Source: Glaciecola sp964418575
Lineage (GTDB): Bacteria > Pseudomonadota > Gammaproteobacteria > Enterobacterales > Alteromonadaceae
Direction of reading: 5' to 3'
Assembly (NCBI GenBank): GCA_964418575.1
Contig: CAYQMI010000043.1
Coordinates: forward strand, 1-28,441
DNA length: 28,441 nt
In this document: in pieces, positions 7,863-16,557 of the stretch
Position numbering within the stretch: position 1 is the first letter of the stretch
Layout: each line of letters begins with the position of its first letter
Program-made: the position numbers and the translations under genes
Notes under the pieces: generated by a model
What the model was told of the DNA's origin: nothing
Database searches by the model: none
What the model saw: the letters and a program-made list of their open reading frames with translations, nothing else

Positions 7863-8777
7863 TTAAGACCTTTCATTGTCTTTTAGTTCTAGCTGATAGG
7901 CTATTTGCTCGGCAAGACGGCCTACGCTTCGATAGCCTTTGTCGGAAAGTTCTTGTGCCCGATGAAATTCAAGCAGCCCAACGTCTCGTAGCTGCGGTTC
8001 AATAAGAATATCAGGAGGATCGCCGGCTAAACGAGAGCGAGTAACCCTGGCTTGCAGTATTTCAAGTGCGCTGCTCATTACGCCCATAATCCCCGGTGGT
8101 GTATTTTTGTTAGGCTTAGGATCGGGTGAGAACCATTGTTTCATAAAGCCATTGGCACTTTTCCCCATCATCTCATCAGTTTTCTTTTGAGAAGCGATAT
8201 GCTCGCTCTCAAACTTTTCAATAAGCTGAGGCCTGAAATCAGCACTTAGATTAACCGCAATAACAAAGTCTGCTCCCAACTGACGACACTGATTAACCGG
8301 CACAGGGTTTACCACTGCACCGTCTACTAACCAACGTCCTTCATGCTCAATCGGCGGAAACAAAGCTGGAATGGCGCAAGATGCTTGAATTGCGTCGTTT
8401 ATATCGCCTTTATTAAATACCACCTCTTTACCGGAATACAAATCGGTAGCAACCGCAGTAAAAGGCTTTTTCATTTTTTCGAAAGACTCGGCGCAAAACT
8501 CTAAACGATGTTTATCGAATACCTTCTGACCGCTGGCGAGGCCGCCGCGACGAAAACCAATGCCCAACAAGCTAAATACTTGCCATTCAGTCAGTGAGTA
8601 AGCCCATGTTTCAAGTTCATTTAGGTGTCCACTAGCATAAGCAGAGCCTACATAAGCTCCAATAGAACAACCGGCAACTACGTCAATCTTTACGCCAAGT
8701 TCTTCTAATGCCTTAATTACGCCAATATGCGCCCAACCACGGGCAGCTCCGGCACCTAACGCTAAACCTATTTTCAC
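7863..8777 (-). CDS. rssA: Patatin-like phospholipase, RssA type
   Basis: This 304-aa cytoplasmic protein has the patatin fold signatures: oxyanion loop GAGAARG (residues 8-14), nucleophile Ser38 in GCSIG, and the dyad Asp152 in DGAVVNPVP. Length and layout match the RssA/NTE-like group, with no transmembrane part. It is predicted to hydrolyse acyl esters of lipids; the physiological role of RssA is uncertain. I chose the GTG at 8777 because AAAGGAG lies five bases before it. The GTG at 8783, two codons earlier, would abut that site with no spacing. It lies downstream of ttcA on the same strand and could be co-transcribed. Confidence 0.88.
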   Translation of the reverse strand: MKIGLALGAGAARGWAHIGVIKALEELGVKIDVVAGCSIGAYVGSAYASGHLNELETWAYSLTEWQVFSLLGIGFRRGGLASGQKVFDKHRLEFCAESFEKMKKPFTAVATDLYSGKEVVFNKGDINDAIQASCAIPALFPPIEHEGRWLVDGAVVNPVPVNQCRQLGADFVIAVNLSADFRPQLIEKFESEHIASQKKTDEMMGKSANGFMKQWFSPDPKPNKNTPPGIMGVMSSALEILQARVTRSRLAGDPPDILIEPQLRDVGLLEFHRAQELSDKGYRSVGRLAEQIAYQLELKDNERS

Positions 8778-8799
8778 GGCCACTCCTTTGTTGTGTGTA

Positions 8800-9693
8800 T
8801 TATTTTAATTCTATTATGCTTGCTTCTGTATCTTGCTGTGTGAATTGTTTTGGGATATCGGGGCTATCAAAGCCGATATCACCATCTCCATGCATTTCAC
8901 TGTCGACGTTTAGCGATTTAAAGTCGAAAAGTTGATGGTCAAGCATGTGTGAGGGCACAATATTTTGCATGGCGCTAAACATTGACTCAATGCGGCCTGG
9001 GAATCTTTTTTGCCAGTCTTGCAGCATCATTTTAACGTTTTTACGCTGTAAATTTTCTTGAGAGCCGCATAAGTTGCAGGGGATGATAGGAAAGTCCATT
9101 TGCTGGGAATAGCGCTCTATGTCGCTTTCCTTGCAGTAGGCGAGTGGGCGTATCACCATGTGCTCACCATTGTCACTCACGAGCTTTGGTGGCATTGACT
9201 TAATTTTACCGCCGTAGAACATGTTTAAAAACATGGTTTCAATCATATCGTCGCGGTGATGCCCCAAGGCAATTTTAGTTGCGCCTAAGGCTTTAGAGGT
9301 TTTATACAAGATGCCTCTGCGTAAACGAGAGCAAAGCGAGCAGGTTGTTTTACCCTCAGGTACCTTTTCTTTAACGATGGAGTATGTGTCTTCTTCTACA
9401 ATTTTGAATTCAACGCCAAGTTCTTCTAGGTATTGCGGCAGAATATGCTCTGGAAAGCCCGGCTGCTTTTGGTCTAAGTTCACAGCAACGATAGAAAACT
9501 GAATAGGCGCAATCGCTTGCAAATAGAGCAGGGTATCGAGAAGAGTGTAGCTGTCCTTGCCCCCTGAGACGCAAACCATGATGCGATCACCGTCTTCAAT
9601 CATATTGAAATCAGCAATGGCTTTACTTGTTTCTCTGCGCAGGCGCTTTTGTAACTTGTTAAAGTTGTAAGAAGATTTAGGTTTTACAGACAT
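8800..9693 (-). CDS. ttcA: tRNA 2-thiocytidine synthetase TtcA
   Basis: This 297-aa enzyme thiolates cytidine 32 in certain tRNAs using ATP and an iron-sulfur cluster. The PP-loop SGGKDS is at residues 43-48. Cluster cysteines are Cys118 and Cys121 (CSLC) and Cys206, with Cys209 in CNLC close by. The sequence NKLQKRLRR near the N-terminus is nearly invariant in the family. The ATG at 9693 is preferred; an in-frame GTG at 9699 would add two residues. E. coli TtcA is 311 aa, so this copy is close to full length. Neighbours uspE and fnr lie near ttcA in E. coli as well. Confidence 0.95.
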   Translation of the reverse strand: MSVKPKSSYNFNKLQKRLRRETSKAIADFNMIEDGDRIMVCVSGGKDSYTLLDTLLYLQAIAPIQFSIVAVNLDQKQPGFPEHILPQYLEELGVEFKIVEEDTYSIVKEKVPEGKTTCSLCSRLRRGILYKTSKALGATKIALGHHRDDMIETMFLNMFYGGKIKSMPPKLVSDNGEHMVIRPLAYCKESDIERYSQQMDFPIIPCNLCGSQENLQRKNVKMMLQDWQKRFPGRIESMFSAMQNIVPSHMLDHQLFDFKSLNVDSEMHGDGDIGFDSPDIPKQFTQQDTEASIIELK

Positions 9694-9712
9694 ATTCACA
9701 GTAGCTTCAATT

Positions 9713-9744
9713 AAAAACGCCGCAATTATACGTAAATTGCGGCG
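9713..9744 (-). terminator. Rho-independent terminator after uspE
   Basis: CGCCGCAATT (9718-9727) pairs perfectly with AATTGCGGCG (9735-9744) around a 7-base loop. Read on the - strand the hairpin is followed by TTTTT (9717-9713). It ends the uspE transcript and lies just before ttcA, so ttcA needs its own promoter or read-through. Confidence 0.82.
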
Positions 9745-9804
9745 CTATATCACTATTGCTTCATCAAAAGGCACATTTAACCGTTATTTTGCCTGTGCTG
9801 AAGG

Positions 9805-10710
9805 CTACCGAGCCTGTGGTTTAATCACCAAGGTGTCGCAGTTAACTTTATCGATGATATGTTCAGCGGTATTGCCTAGCAGCGCCGCCGACATTCCTCT
9901 TCGGCCAACTGACCCAAGCACCAGTAGCTCGGCGTCTAATTTCTCGCATAGGGCAGGAATCATATCTTCAGGTAAACCCTCACCGATGTGCACATGCTCT
10001 TGCGGTAAGTCGTGCTGTTTAGCTATTGCCTTGACCTCTCTCTCATGTTTCTCTTGCACATCCCTGTTATAGACTTGGGCATTAAAGCTAGGCACTTCAA
10101 TTGCGACATGCACCGGCGCACCGGCATAGGTGTTTGCCAAATGTACTTTTGCCGAGACTAGTTCGGCCAAGTCGCAACTGATTTGCGTGACCCTTTCACT
10201 TAACAGATTGTGCACTTTATCGTTTGTATCAACACTTATGGCGGACACAATATTGCCATTTTCTGGCCAGTCATGTTCTTTTACCATCAACACATTCACC
10301 GAGCTATATCGCAAGAGGTTCCAATCATTGGGGGTAAACAATTTATGCGCCAACTTATTGTGCACTTTGCAGCTTTTAACAATTAAATCGCAGTGCTCAT
10401 GACTGGCCACGTCAATAAGGCCACGGTGCAAAGACTTATGCCACACTGCTTTGATATCTACCTGTGCATCCCCACATTTGCCTACGTAGCTCTGCATTGC
10501 CTTTGTTTGACCATTCAACAGTGCAGATTTCATATCGGCTCTCTGATCAGTGGTCAAAAAGTTGGTCATATCATAAGTTTCATCATAAATGCAGCTTACT
10601 AAGAGAATACTTGCATCCATTTTATTGGCTAGAAAACAGGCTCTGTCAAAAGCGGGTTGTTTTTCGTGGTAGGGGTCAAATACAACAAGAATGCGCGAAC
10701 AGTTAAACAT
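9805..10710 (-). CDS. uspE: Universal stress protein UspE (two Usp domains)
   Basis: This 301-aa protein consists of two tandem Usp domains. The first (1-140) begins ILVVFDPYHEKQPAFDRA. The second (about 155-300) ends with LLVLGSVGRRGMSAALLGNTAEHII, a nucleotide-binding-type loop, followed by DTLVIKP. This double-domain layout and the adjacency to fnr are characteristic of UspE (YdaA) in enterics, which is linked to motility, adhesion and stress survival. It is a soluble cytoplasmic protein. GGAGAAA lies six bases before the ATG. The upstream gap contains the fnr terminator, so uspE should have its own promoter in 10711-10756. Confidence 0.92.
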   Translation of the reverse strand: MFNCSRILVVFDPYHEKQPAFDRACFLANKMDASILLVSCIYDETYDMTNFLTTDQRADMKSALLNGQTKAMQSYVGKCGDAQVDIKAVWHKSLHRGLIDVASHEHCDLIVKSCKVHNKLAHKLFTPNDWNLLRYSSVNVLMVKEHDWPENGNIVSAISVDTNDKVHNLLSERVTQISCDLAELVSAKVHLANTYAGAPVHVAIEVPSFNAQVYNRDVQEKHEREVKAIAKQHDLPQEHVHIGEGLPEDMIPALCEKLDAELLVLGSVGRRGMSAALLGNTAEHIIDKVNCDTLVIKPQAR

Positions 10711-10756
10711 TTGATTTCTCCATCATTGTGGGGATTTATTCTTACAATAACAGTAT

Positions 10757-10791
10757 AAAAAAGGTGGTCTACATATGCATGCAACCACCTT
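10757..10791 (-). terminator. Rho-independent terminator after fnr
   Basis: AAGGTGGT (10761-10768) pairs with ACCACCTT (10784-10791). The 15-base loop contains the self-complementary ATGCAT. On the - strand the stem is followed by a T run (10762-10757). It separates fnr from uspE. Confidence 0.72.
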
Positions 10792-10821
10792 GTGCTGGAT
10801 CAACGAAGGGATGAATAAAAC

Positions 10822-11559
10822 TTAATTTACTGCCGAAAATAAAATATCGCTTTCTGGCATACGTTGCTTAACACCATCAAAGTCTAAAATAGTAATTAAT
10901 TTTCCGTCTACCTGAATTAAACCTTCTTTTTGGAAGCGAGTGAGTAGGCGACTGATGGTTTCAACCGTAAGGCCTAAGTAATTGCCTATTTCATTACGAG
11001 TCATCGACAAATTAAACTGTTTTGCCGAATAGCCACGTTCATCAAAGCGCTGCGATAAATGGTTCACAAAGTGAAGCAGACGTTCTTCTGCACTTCTTTT
11101 ACTGAGGAGCATCATCAAGTCATGATCATGCTTAATTTCAGCGCTCATAAACCGCATTATTTGTTGGCGCAGCTTGGGATAATTTTCAGATACTTTATCA
11201 AGAGTGTCGTATGGGAGTTCGCACACCATTGCTGTTTCTAATGCTTGCGTGTAGCTCTGATGGACTTGGTCTTTTAAAGCATCGAAGCCGATAATGTCAC
11301 CAGGGAAGTGAAAGCCTGTAATTTGTTCAACACCGTCTTTGTCGCTGATGTATGATTTAAAGGAACCTGAGCGTACCGCATACAAAGAATGGAAAGCTTG
11401 CCCAGTTTTTACTAATTTGTCGTGCTTGTGAAGAGGCCGCTTTCGTTCAATAATATCGTCGAGGGATTCTAGCTCGGATTTATTTAAGCTAACAGGTAAG
11501 CAAAGATGACTGAAACTGCAACTTTGGCAGTGTATTGAGAGCTCTGACCCTGAAGACAT
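10822..11559 (-). CDS. fnr: Oxygen-sensing transcriptional regulator Fnr (EtrA)
   Basis: This 245-aa CRP/FNR-family regulator has the N-terminal cluster motif Cys11-x2-Cys14-x5-Cys20 and the fourth ligand Cys114 in MVCELP. Together these match the four ligands of the oxygen-labile [4Fe-4S] cluster in E. coli FNR. A cyclic-nucleotide-binding-like barrel (about 25-150) leads to a dimerisation helix and a winged HTH. The recognition helix VETISRLLTRFQ (about 200-211) carries the Glu..Ser-Arg set that reads TTGAT half sites. It should activate anaerobic and microaerobic genes when oxygen is low. AAAGGAG lies eight bases before the ATG. Only 25 bases separate it from the preceding gene, so it may be transcribed with the cco assembly genes as well as from its own promoter. 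Confidence 0.96.
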   Translation of the reverse strand: MSSGSELSIHCQSCSFSHLCLPVSLNKSELESLDDIIERKRPLHKHDKLVKTGQAFHSLYAVRSGSFKSYISDKDGVEQITGFHFPGDIIGFDALKDQVHQSYTQALETAMVCELPYDTLDKVSENYPKLRQQIMRFMSAEIKHDHDLMMLLSKRSAEERLLHFVNHLSQRFDERGYSAKQFNLSMTRNEIGNYLGLTVETISRLLTRFQKEGLIQVDGKLITILDFDGVKQRMPESDILFSAVN

Positions 11560-11574
11560 AGCTACACTCCTTTT

Positions 11575-11588
11575 CTGATTTAGATCAC
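11575..11588. promoter_or_regulatory. Possible FNR box just upstream of fnr
   Basis: CTGAT-TTAG-ATCAC matches the FNR consensus TTGAT-N4-ATCAA at 8 of 10 positions, with a perfect TGAT...ATCA core. Its centre is about 22 bases before the fnr ATG, and it overlaps the stop codon of the upstream gene. A site so close to the start would fit autorepression, as known for E. coli fnr. This is a prediction by eye. Confidence 0.45.
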
Positions 11589-12253
11589 TTTATACCGTGA
11601 ATAATGGGTAAAATCAAAACAATTGCAAAAATTATCAACGCTATAGCAATGGCTTTCCGAGTATAAGGATGTTGCAGAAACGGCACCATAAAGCTAGCGC
11701 CTAAACTGGTCGCGATAAGAGCGGGAAAGGTTCCCAAGCCGAAAAATAACATGAACAAGGCTCCGTTTAAGGAGCTACCGGATGCCATTGACCACGTTAA
11801 CGCTGTGTAAACCAGACCACAGGGCAACCAACCCCACACCATGCCATATCCCAATGCGTATCCTGGGTGCTTAAAGGGGAGGAGTTTTTTAGACAGCGGT
11901 TGCAGTCTTCGCCATAAATGACTTCCAAGCTTTTCAAAATAAGAAAGGCCTTTGTACCAATCGCTAATATACAAAGCGAGTAATACTAAAAATATCGCAC
12001 TGATAAGCGTAAGGATAGGCAGAGTCGTGCTTAAACTGCTGCTGGCTATTGCGCCTAGATATCCAGTGACCGCTCCTGCTATGGTGTAAGACGCTACTCT
12101 TCCAATATTGTACGCGAGAATATAGAAACTCGGAGACGATTTCTTAGGAATGGCAAAAGTGAACGCACCAGCAATGCCGCCGCACATGCCGATGCAATGC
12201 ACACCACCGGCTAGTCCCATTAAAAAAGCTGACGCGAGACTAATTTCAGTCAT
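11585..12253 (-). CDS. DsbD_2/SafE-type membrane protein of the cco cluster
   Basis: This 222-aa inner-membrane protein has about six spans. It opens with GLAGGVHCIGMCGG (residues 13-26), which places Cys20, Met23 and Cys24 together in the first helix. A matching helix holds LPCGLVY with Cys145. This paired Cys pattern is typical of the DsbD_2 branch often labelled sulfite exporter TauE/SafE, which commonly follows ccoS. The membrane cysteines and methionine suggest copper or thiol handling during oxidase assembly rather than sulfite export (inference). The start overlaps ccoS by 8 bases, so it belongs to the ccoHIS operon, and fnr follows after 25 bases. Confidence 0.82.
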   Translation of the reverse strand: MTEISLASAFLMGLAGGVHCIGMCGGIAGAFTFAIPKKSSPSFYILAYNIGRVASYTIAGAVTGYLGAIASSSLSTTLPILTLISAIFLVLLALYISDWYKGLSYFEKLGSHLWRRLQPLSKKLLPFKHPGYALGYGMVWGWLPCGLVYTALTWSMASGSSLNGALFMLFFGLGTFPALIATSLGASFMVPFLQHPYTRKAIAIALIIFAIVLILPIIHGIK

Positions 12254-12488
12254 CAGCTGGCTTGCGCTTACCTGAGTCCTCTAAACTATTATCAGATGTT
12301 TGTTGCATTTTCTCTTCATCTTGATCGGTTTGCGTTTTTGCCGGCTTTATATCGTCATCAAACAAAATACTATAGCCTTGGCGCTCTAAGTCTTCAAATT
12401 GATTCGATTTGACCGCCCAAAAGAATACGCCTATCGCGATAGAGACGATGATAATAGCTAAGGGAATTAAAACAAATATGATACTCAT
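12246..12488 (-). CDS. ccoS: cbb3 oxidase assembly protein CcoS
   Basis: This 80-aa protein has one membrane helix (residues 2-26) followed by VKSNQFEDLERQGYSILFDDD, the signature of CcoS. The polar tail is hydrophilic and variable. CcoS is needed for cofactor insertion into the cbb3 oxidase in the bacteria where it has been studied. It starts seven bases after ccoI and overlaps the next gene by 8 bases. Confidence 0.93.
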   Translation of the reverse strand: MSIIFVLIPLAIIIVSIAIGVFFWAVKSNQFEDLERQGYSILFDDDIKPAKTQTDQDEEKMQQTSDNSLEDSGKRKPADD

Positions 12489-12495
12489 GACGTTA

Positions 12496-14913
12496 TTATC
12501 GCATTAAACGAGTAGAATTATATACTACTATTATCGAACTCAAAGACATGCCCAAAGCCGCTTGCCAAGGAGTAAGTACACCTGCAACGGCGAAGGGCAA
12601 TACAAGCATGTTGTAACTCAGTGCCCACGCTATATTCTGTTTGATTTTACGCTTAGTTTTATAGGCCATATTCACAAGCTCTGTTAACGAGCTTAGTTGA
12701 TGGTTGAGTAAAACAACGTCTGCAGCATTCTTAGCCAAATCTGACGCGTTTCCGACCGCTACTGAAACATCTGCGGCTGCCAAAACGGGAGCATCGTTTA
12801 TACCATCGCCGAGCATAATGAGAGACTTACCGTGCGACTGCTGCTCTTTTACATAGCTAAGTTTTGCTTCTGGCTGACAAGCACCAATCGCATTATTAAT
12901 ATTGAGCTGAGAAGCAATAGCTGCAACGTTGGCTTGGGCATCGCCACTTAAAATAGATAGTTCAAATCGCTCAAGGGAATGCAAAACCTCCTCAACATCG
13001 CTTTTAATCGTGTCGTTCAAATAAAAAGCCGCAGCGACCTTTTTGTCAATCGCCAGTAACACACTAGCGCCATCCCACTGCGCACTATCTGCTTGTGATG
13101 TTATGTCGAGAATAAAGCGTTTTGAACCAATTGCGCACAGCGTATCGTTAACAAGGGCCGTGATCCCTTTTCCAATTTCAATTTGATAATCTTCTATAGT
13201 GAAATCAAAGGCCGATGTTTCTTGCGCAAAAGCCTTTGCAATAGGGTGCTCGGAGCGAGTTTCAAGAACACTTGCTAAGGCCATAACATAAGCTTCAGTA
13301 TGCGCTTCGTTATCGAGAGGCGTAACAAAGACCTTTTTGGAAATAGAAAATTTCCCTTCGGTTAATGTACCGGTTTTATCAAAAATAATATCTGTGGCGT
13401 GCGTGATCTGCTCTAGAGCGTCGGCTCTTTTCAGTAAAATTCCATGTTCGTTTAGTTTAGCCATTGCGCAAGTCAGTGCTGAAGGTGTCGCTAAACCTAG
13501 CGCACAAGGACAAGTGGCAATTAACACAGAAATCGTGATCCAAAAAGCATGAGGATCGTTTTGTGACCACCAGTACCAATAGGTTAGGGCGCTAATTACC
13601 AGCACAATAGAAACAAAGTAACTCGCAAGCTTATCGGCTATTAAGGCAACTTTAGGTTTATTGCCCATCGCAAGCTCTTGCAAGCGCAGAATTTGGTTCA
13701 TCATGGCAAACTTCAAACTGCTGGTAACTTCAATTGTTAGGCTACCTTGTTGATTGAGTGAGCCCGCAAAAACCTTATCTTGAGGACCTTTATTCACTGG
13801 GCTAAATTCGCCAGTAAGCATAGATTCATCGGCAGTAGATTTGCCTTCGAGCACAATCCCATCGATAGGCACTGACTCACCAGCCTTTACCAAGACTTTA
13901 TCGCCGGTAACCAATTGTTTTGCTAACACAGAGTGCCATTCTCCATTAGTCCAGCGTGCTGCTGTAACGGGAATAAGCTTTAGCATATTTGATGATATTT
14001 CTGAGGCTCTGTGGCGAGCCCTGTGTTCTAAAAAACGACTCGTCAGCAAAAAGAATATGAACATGCAAATGGATTCAAAATACACTTCACCTGTATTTTT
14101 GTTTACTGCCAGAACACCTGCTATATAGGTTGCGAGTATGGCGATGGTGACCGGCACATCCATGTTTACCGACTTTGCTTGCAGCGCTTTTAATGCACTG
14201 AGGTAAAAAATGCTGCCAGAATATAGCACTACGGGTGTGGTGAGTAGCAAACTTACAGCATTGAAATAAGAAATGGCTTCGGCGTCGATATTGCCAAAAA
14301 TATCAAAATATTGGCCCATGGCCAGCATCATCACCTGCATGGTCATGATACCTGCTAACCCTAATTTTTTAAGGTAGCCTTTTTGTTCCTTTTTAAAAGA
14401 GGCTTCGTGATTATCAGCCTGAAATGGTAAGGAATCATAGCCAATAGATTTCATTCGACTCAGAATGCCAGAAAGCTTAAGCGCCTCATCATCCCATGTC
14501 ACGGTGGCTCGGCGGTTAGACACATTTACCGAAACTTGCTTAATACCTTGTAATTTCGCAAGCTGCTTTTCAATCAGCCAGCCACAGGCCGCACATGTTA
14601 TACCTTCAACCGTAAGCTGAATTTGTTTGTCTTTACCTTGATCAAATACAAACTCTTCTTGAAGCTCTGGCTCGTCGTAAACAGAAAGTGACGCCATTGT
14701 ATTATCAAGGGCAGCATCTCCGCGTGCCGCGGGCTCAGTTCTAAATTCATAGTAGCTTTCAAGACCGTTATCGACAATCGCTGATGCCACGGCCTCACAG
14801 CCGGGGCAGCACATGTAATGGGTTTGACCTACTATCTGGACAGGGTATTTGGTCCCTTCGGTGTTGGGCAAGCCACAGTGAAAACAAGCGCCCGGTGCAA
14901 TTTCTATACTCAT
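12496..14913 (-). CDS. ccoI: Copper-transporting P-type ATPase CcoI (FixI)
   Basis: This 805-aa P1B-type ATPase supplies copper for the CuB centre of cbb3 oxidase by moving Cu(I) out of the cytoplasm. It has a Cys-rich N-terminal domain (Cys10, Cys13, then Cys35, Cys36, Cys39), as expected for the CcoI subgroup. Next comes a heavy-metal-associated domain with GITCAACGW (Cys107, Cys110). The membrane CPC motif is at 468-470, the phosphorylated Asp512 lies in DKTGTLT, and GDGINDAP lies near the C-terminus. Eight transmembrane helices are expected. The start codon overlaps the stop of ccoH (TAATG), showing translational coupling. Confidence 0.95.
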   Translation of the reverse strand: MSIEIAPGACFHCGLPNTEGTKYPVQIVGQTHYMCCPGCEAVASAIVDNGLESYYEFRTEPAARGDAALDNTMASLSVYDEPELQEEFVFDQGKDKQIQLTVEGITCAACGWLIEKQLAKLQGIKQVSVNVSNRRATVTWDDEALKLSGILSRMKSIGYDSLPFQADNHEASFKKEQKGYLKKLGLAGIMTMQVMMLAMGQYFDIFGNIDAEAISYFNAVSLLLTTPVVLYSGSIFYLSALKALQAKSVNMDVPVTIAILATYIAGVLAVNKNTGEVYFESICMFIFFLLTSRFLEHRARHRASEISSNMLKLIPVTAARWTNGEWHSVLAKQLVTGDKVLVKAGESVPIDGIVLEGKSTADESMLTGEFSPVNKGPQDKVFAGSLNQQGSLTIEVTSSLKFAMMNQILRLQELAMGNKPKVALIADKLASYFVSIVLVISALTYWYWWSQNDPHAFWITISVLIATCPCALGLATPSALTCAMAKLNEHGILLKRADALEQITHATDIIFDKTGTLTEGKFSISKKVFVTPLDNEAHTEAYVMALASVLETRSEHPIAKAFAQETSAFDFTIEDYQIEIGKGITALVNDTLCAIGSKRFILDITSQADSAQWDGASVLLAIDKKVAAAFYLNDTIKSDVEEVLHSLERFELSILSGDAQANVAAIASQLNINNAIGACQPEAKLSYVKEQQSHGKSLIMLGDGINDAPVLAAADVSVAVGNASDLAKNAADVVLLNHQLSSLTELVNMAYKTKRKIKQNIAWALSYNMLVLPFAVAGVLTPWQAALGMSLSSIIVVYNSTRLMR

Positions 14914-15437
14914 TATGGCTCGAAACGAAACGCCTTAGTTTGCGGCAGGTTGACTCTGTCCTGTACTTTCCACTCTTCGCTCAATGGCATTAATCGAATA
15001 CGCCATTTACCGCTGATGTCCTTTTCGGTATTACTGCGGTAGATCCCGTTCGCATCTCGCGTAAGTAAGACTTCAAAGTCTCTGTCTTCTATGGTGACGT
15101 GAAAAAACTCTAGTTTTAATGCTTCACCGGTTTTAGGCGCTGCGTTAGTAAACTCAAGGGTGATATTACCGTCGTTCACATTGAGTAGGGTAGTGATGCC
15201 CAAATTTCGAGCCAACTCAATTTTGTCTAAACGGGCGTTAATAGCTTTGCCTTCTTTGTAGTAGTCGTCAACCACTAAGCTATTCGTTCCGTCTGTAGCA
15301 AATCGTATTACCTGACTGCCAACAATGACTGAAGACAATGGAATGGCAATTAAGAACCAAGGCCAAAACTGCTTGTACCAAGGCTGAGTGTCTTTTTCTT
15401 GCATGAGTTGCCTATGTATAGTTAATAACTTGCTCAA
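14913..15437 (-). CDS. ccoH: cbb3 oxidase assembly protein CcoH (FixH)
   Basis: This 174-aa protein has one N-terminal membrane helix (about 21-43, WPWFLIAIPLSSVIVGSQVI) and a periplasmic domain. The motif VVDDYYKEGKAIN just after the helix is the usual mark of CcoH/FixH. It takes part in late maturation of the cbb3 oxidase. It is the first gene of the assembly operon ccoH-ccoI-ccoS and overlaps ccoI by one base. The usual neighbour ccoG is not between it and ccoP; a terminator and about 160 bases of non-coding DNA are there instead. Confidence 0.92.
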   Translation of the reverse strand: MSKLLTIHRQLMQEKDTQPWYKQFWPWFLIAIPLSSVIVGSQVIRFATDGTNSLVVDDYYKEGKAINARLDKIELARNLGITTLLNVNDGNITLEFTNAAPKTGEALKLEFFHVTIEDRDFEVLLTRDANGIYRSNTEKDISGKWRIRLMPLSEEWKVQDRVNLPQTKAFRFEP

Positions 15438-15518
15438 TGTTTATGAGCATTATAGTGGCTTGCAATGGTGCTTCACAACATGCGGCGCAGCATTAACAAA
15501 CGATTGTGAATTTACACA

Positions 15519-15545
15519 AAAAAGCCCCGTTAAACGAGGCTTTTT
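15519..15545 (-). terminator. Terminator between ccoP and ccoH
   Basis: AAAAAGCC-C-CGT pairs with ACG-A-GGCTTTTT around a TAA loop, with one internal mismatch. With A and T tracts on both flanks it can act in either direction. For leftward transcription it follows ccoP by about 55 bases. It divides the structural operon ccoNOQP from the assembly operon ccoHIS. Confidence 0.85.
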
Positions 15546-15600
15546 ATCAACGAATTTTCTTACCTTTAGGCAGCATAATTCGCGAATATATGAGCGTAAA

Positions 15601-16554
15601 TTACTCTTGAGATAAGCTATACACGTAAGCCGCTACAACGTGTACTTTATCTTCTCCAAGGGTTTCGTTAAACGCTGGCATAACACCGTTACGACCGTAA
15701 TATAAAGTCTCAGTAACGGCACGTTCACTTCCACCGTATAACCAAATATTATCGGTTAAGTTAGGCGCGCCTAGCATTTGGTTGCCTTTCCCGTCCATAC
15801 CGTGACACGCGGCACATGCTGCGAATCGTACCTTACCGGCAGTGGCTAAGCTTTGGTCCACGTCTCTGCCGCTTAAGCTTAGGGTATAGGCAACAACTTC
15901 GTCTACACCTTGCTCACCAAAACTAGCTAACCAACCGGGCATAGCGCCCATACGACCTTTAATTAGCGTTTCTTTGATTTTCTCGCCGCTACCACCGTAT
16001 AACCAGTCATTGTCGGTTAGGTTAGGGAAGCCGCCGCGCTGGCCTCTTGCATCAGAACCATGACACTGTGCACAGTTTTGAATAAACAAACGCTTGCCTA
16101 CCTGTAGAGCTTCGTCATCAGTTGCTAACTCTTCAATTGGCACTTGGGCATAGGCTGCAAAAATTGGATCGAAGCGCTCTTCGGCAATCTTAATTTGCGT
16201 TGCATACTCGTTAAGTCTGCCTTGCTCTATGTCTTCACGTAAAGCCTGTTCAGACTCTTCTAAAGACAAAACGTGCAAGTTTGCACTTTCCCAACCTAAC
16301 AAGCCTTTAAATGCGCCAAGACCTGGGTAAAGGGCTAAGTAAATCACACCCCATACCATGGTTAGATAGAACAAAATTGTCCACCAACGCGGGAGTTGAT
16401 TGTTAATTTCCTCAATGCCGTCAAACTCATGACCCATTGATTCGCCTTCTTCAACGCCCGTTTTATTAGCAAGCGTCCAGCGCATTAGTATGTAACAACC
16501 TAAGATGGTGCCTAGGGTAATAACGCTGATCCATATTGTCCAAAACATAGTCAT
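15601..16554 (-). CDS. ccoP: cbb3 oxidase dihaem cytochrome c subunit CcoP
   Basis: This 317-aa subunit has two N-terminal membrane helices (about 5-25 and 57-77). Two c-type haem domains follow, with CAQCH at 161-165 and CAACH at 247-251. Likely axial methionines are in AMPGW (Met205) and VMPAF (Met292). Both haem domains share the phrase NLTDN.WLYGGS, an internal repeat that reflects domain duplication. CcoP brings electrons from soluble cytochromes to CcoO and CcoN. The start lies three bases after the ccoQ stop, with AGGAG inside the end of ccoQ; a second ATG two codons on is possible. It is the last gene before the terminator. Confidence 0.96.
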   Translation of the reverse strand: MTMFWTIWISVITLGTILGCYILMRWTLANKTGVEEGESMGHEFDGIEEINNQLPRWWTILFYLTMVWGVIYLALYPGLGAFKGLLGWESANLHVLSLEESEQALREDIEQGRLNEYATQIKIAEERFDPIFAAYAQVPIEELATDDEALQVGKRLFIQNCAQCHGSDARGQRGGFPNLTDNDWLYGGSGEKIKETLIKGRMGAMPGWLASFGEQGVDEVVAYTLSLSGRDVDQSLATAGKVRFAACAACHGMDGKGNQMLGAPNLTDNIWLYGGSERAVTETLYYGRNGVMPAFNETLGEDKVHVVAAYVYSLSQE

Positions 16555-16557
16555 TTT

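Noticed and set aside
7848..7873. Imperfect hairpin between DUF2987 and rssA
   Set aside because: Only five paired bases before a mismatch, and no T run on either strand.
9737..10602. Several open frames on the + strand over uspE
   Set aside because: They are shadows of a well-supported - strand gene and show no family features.
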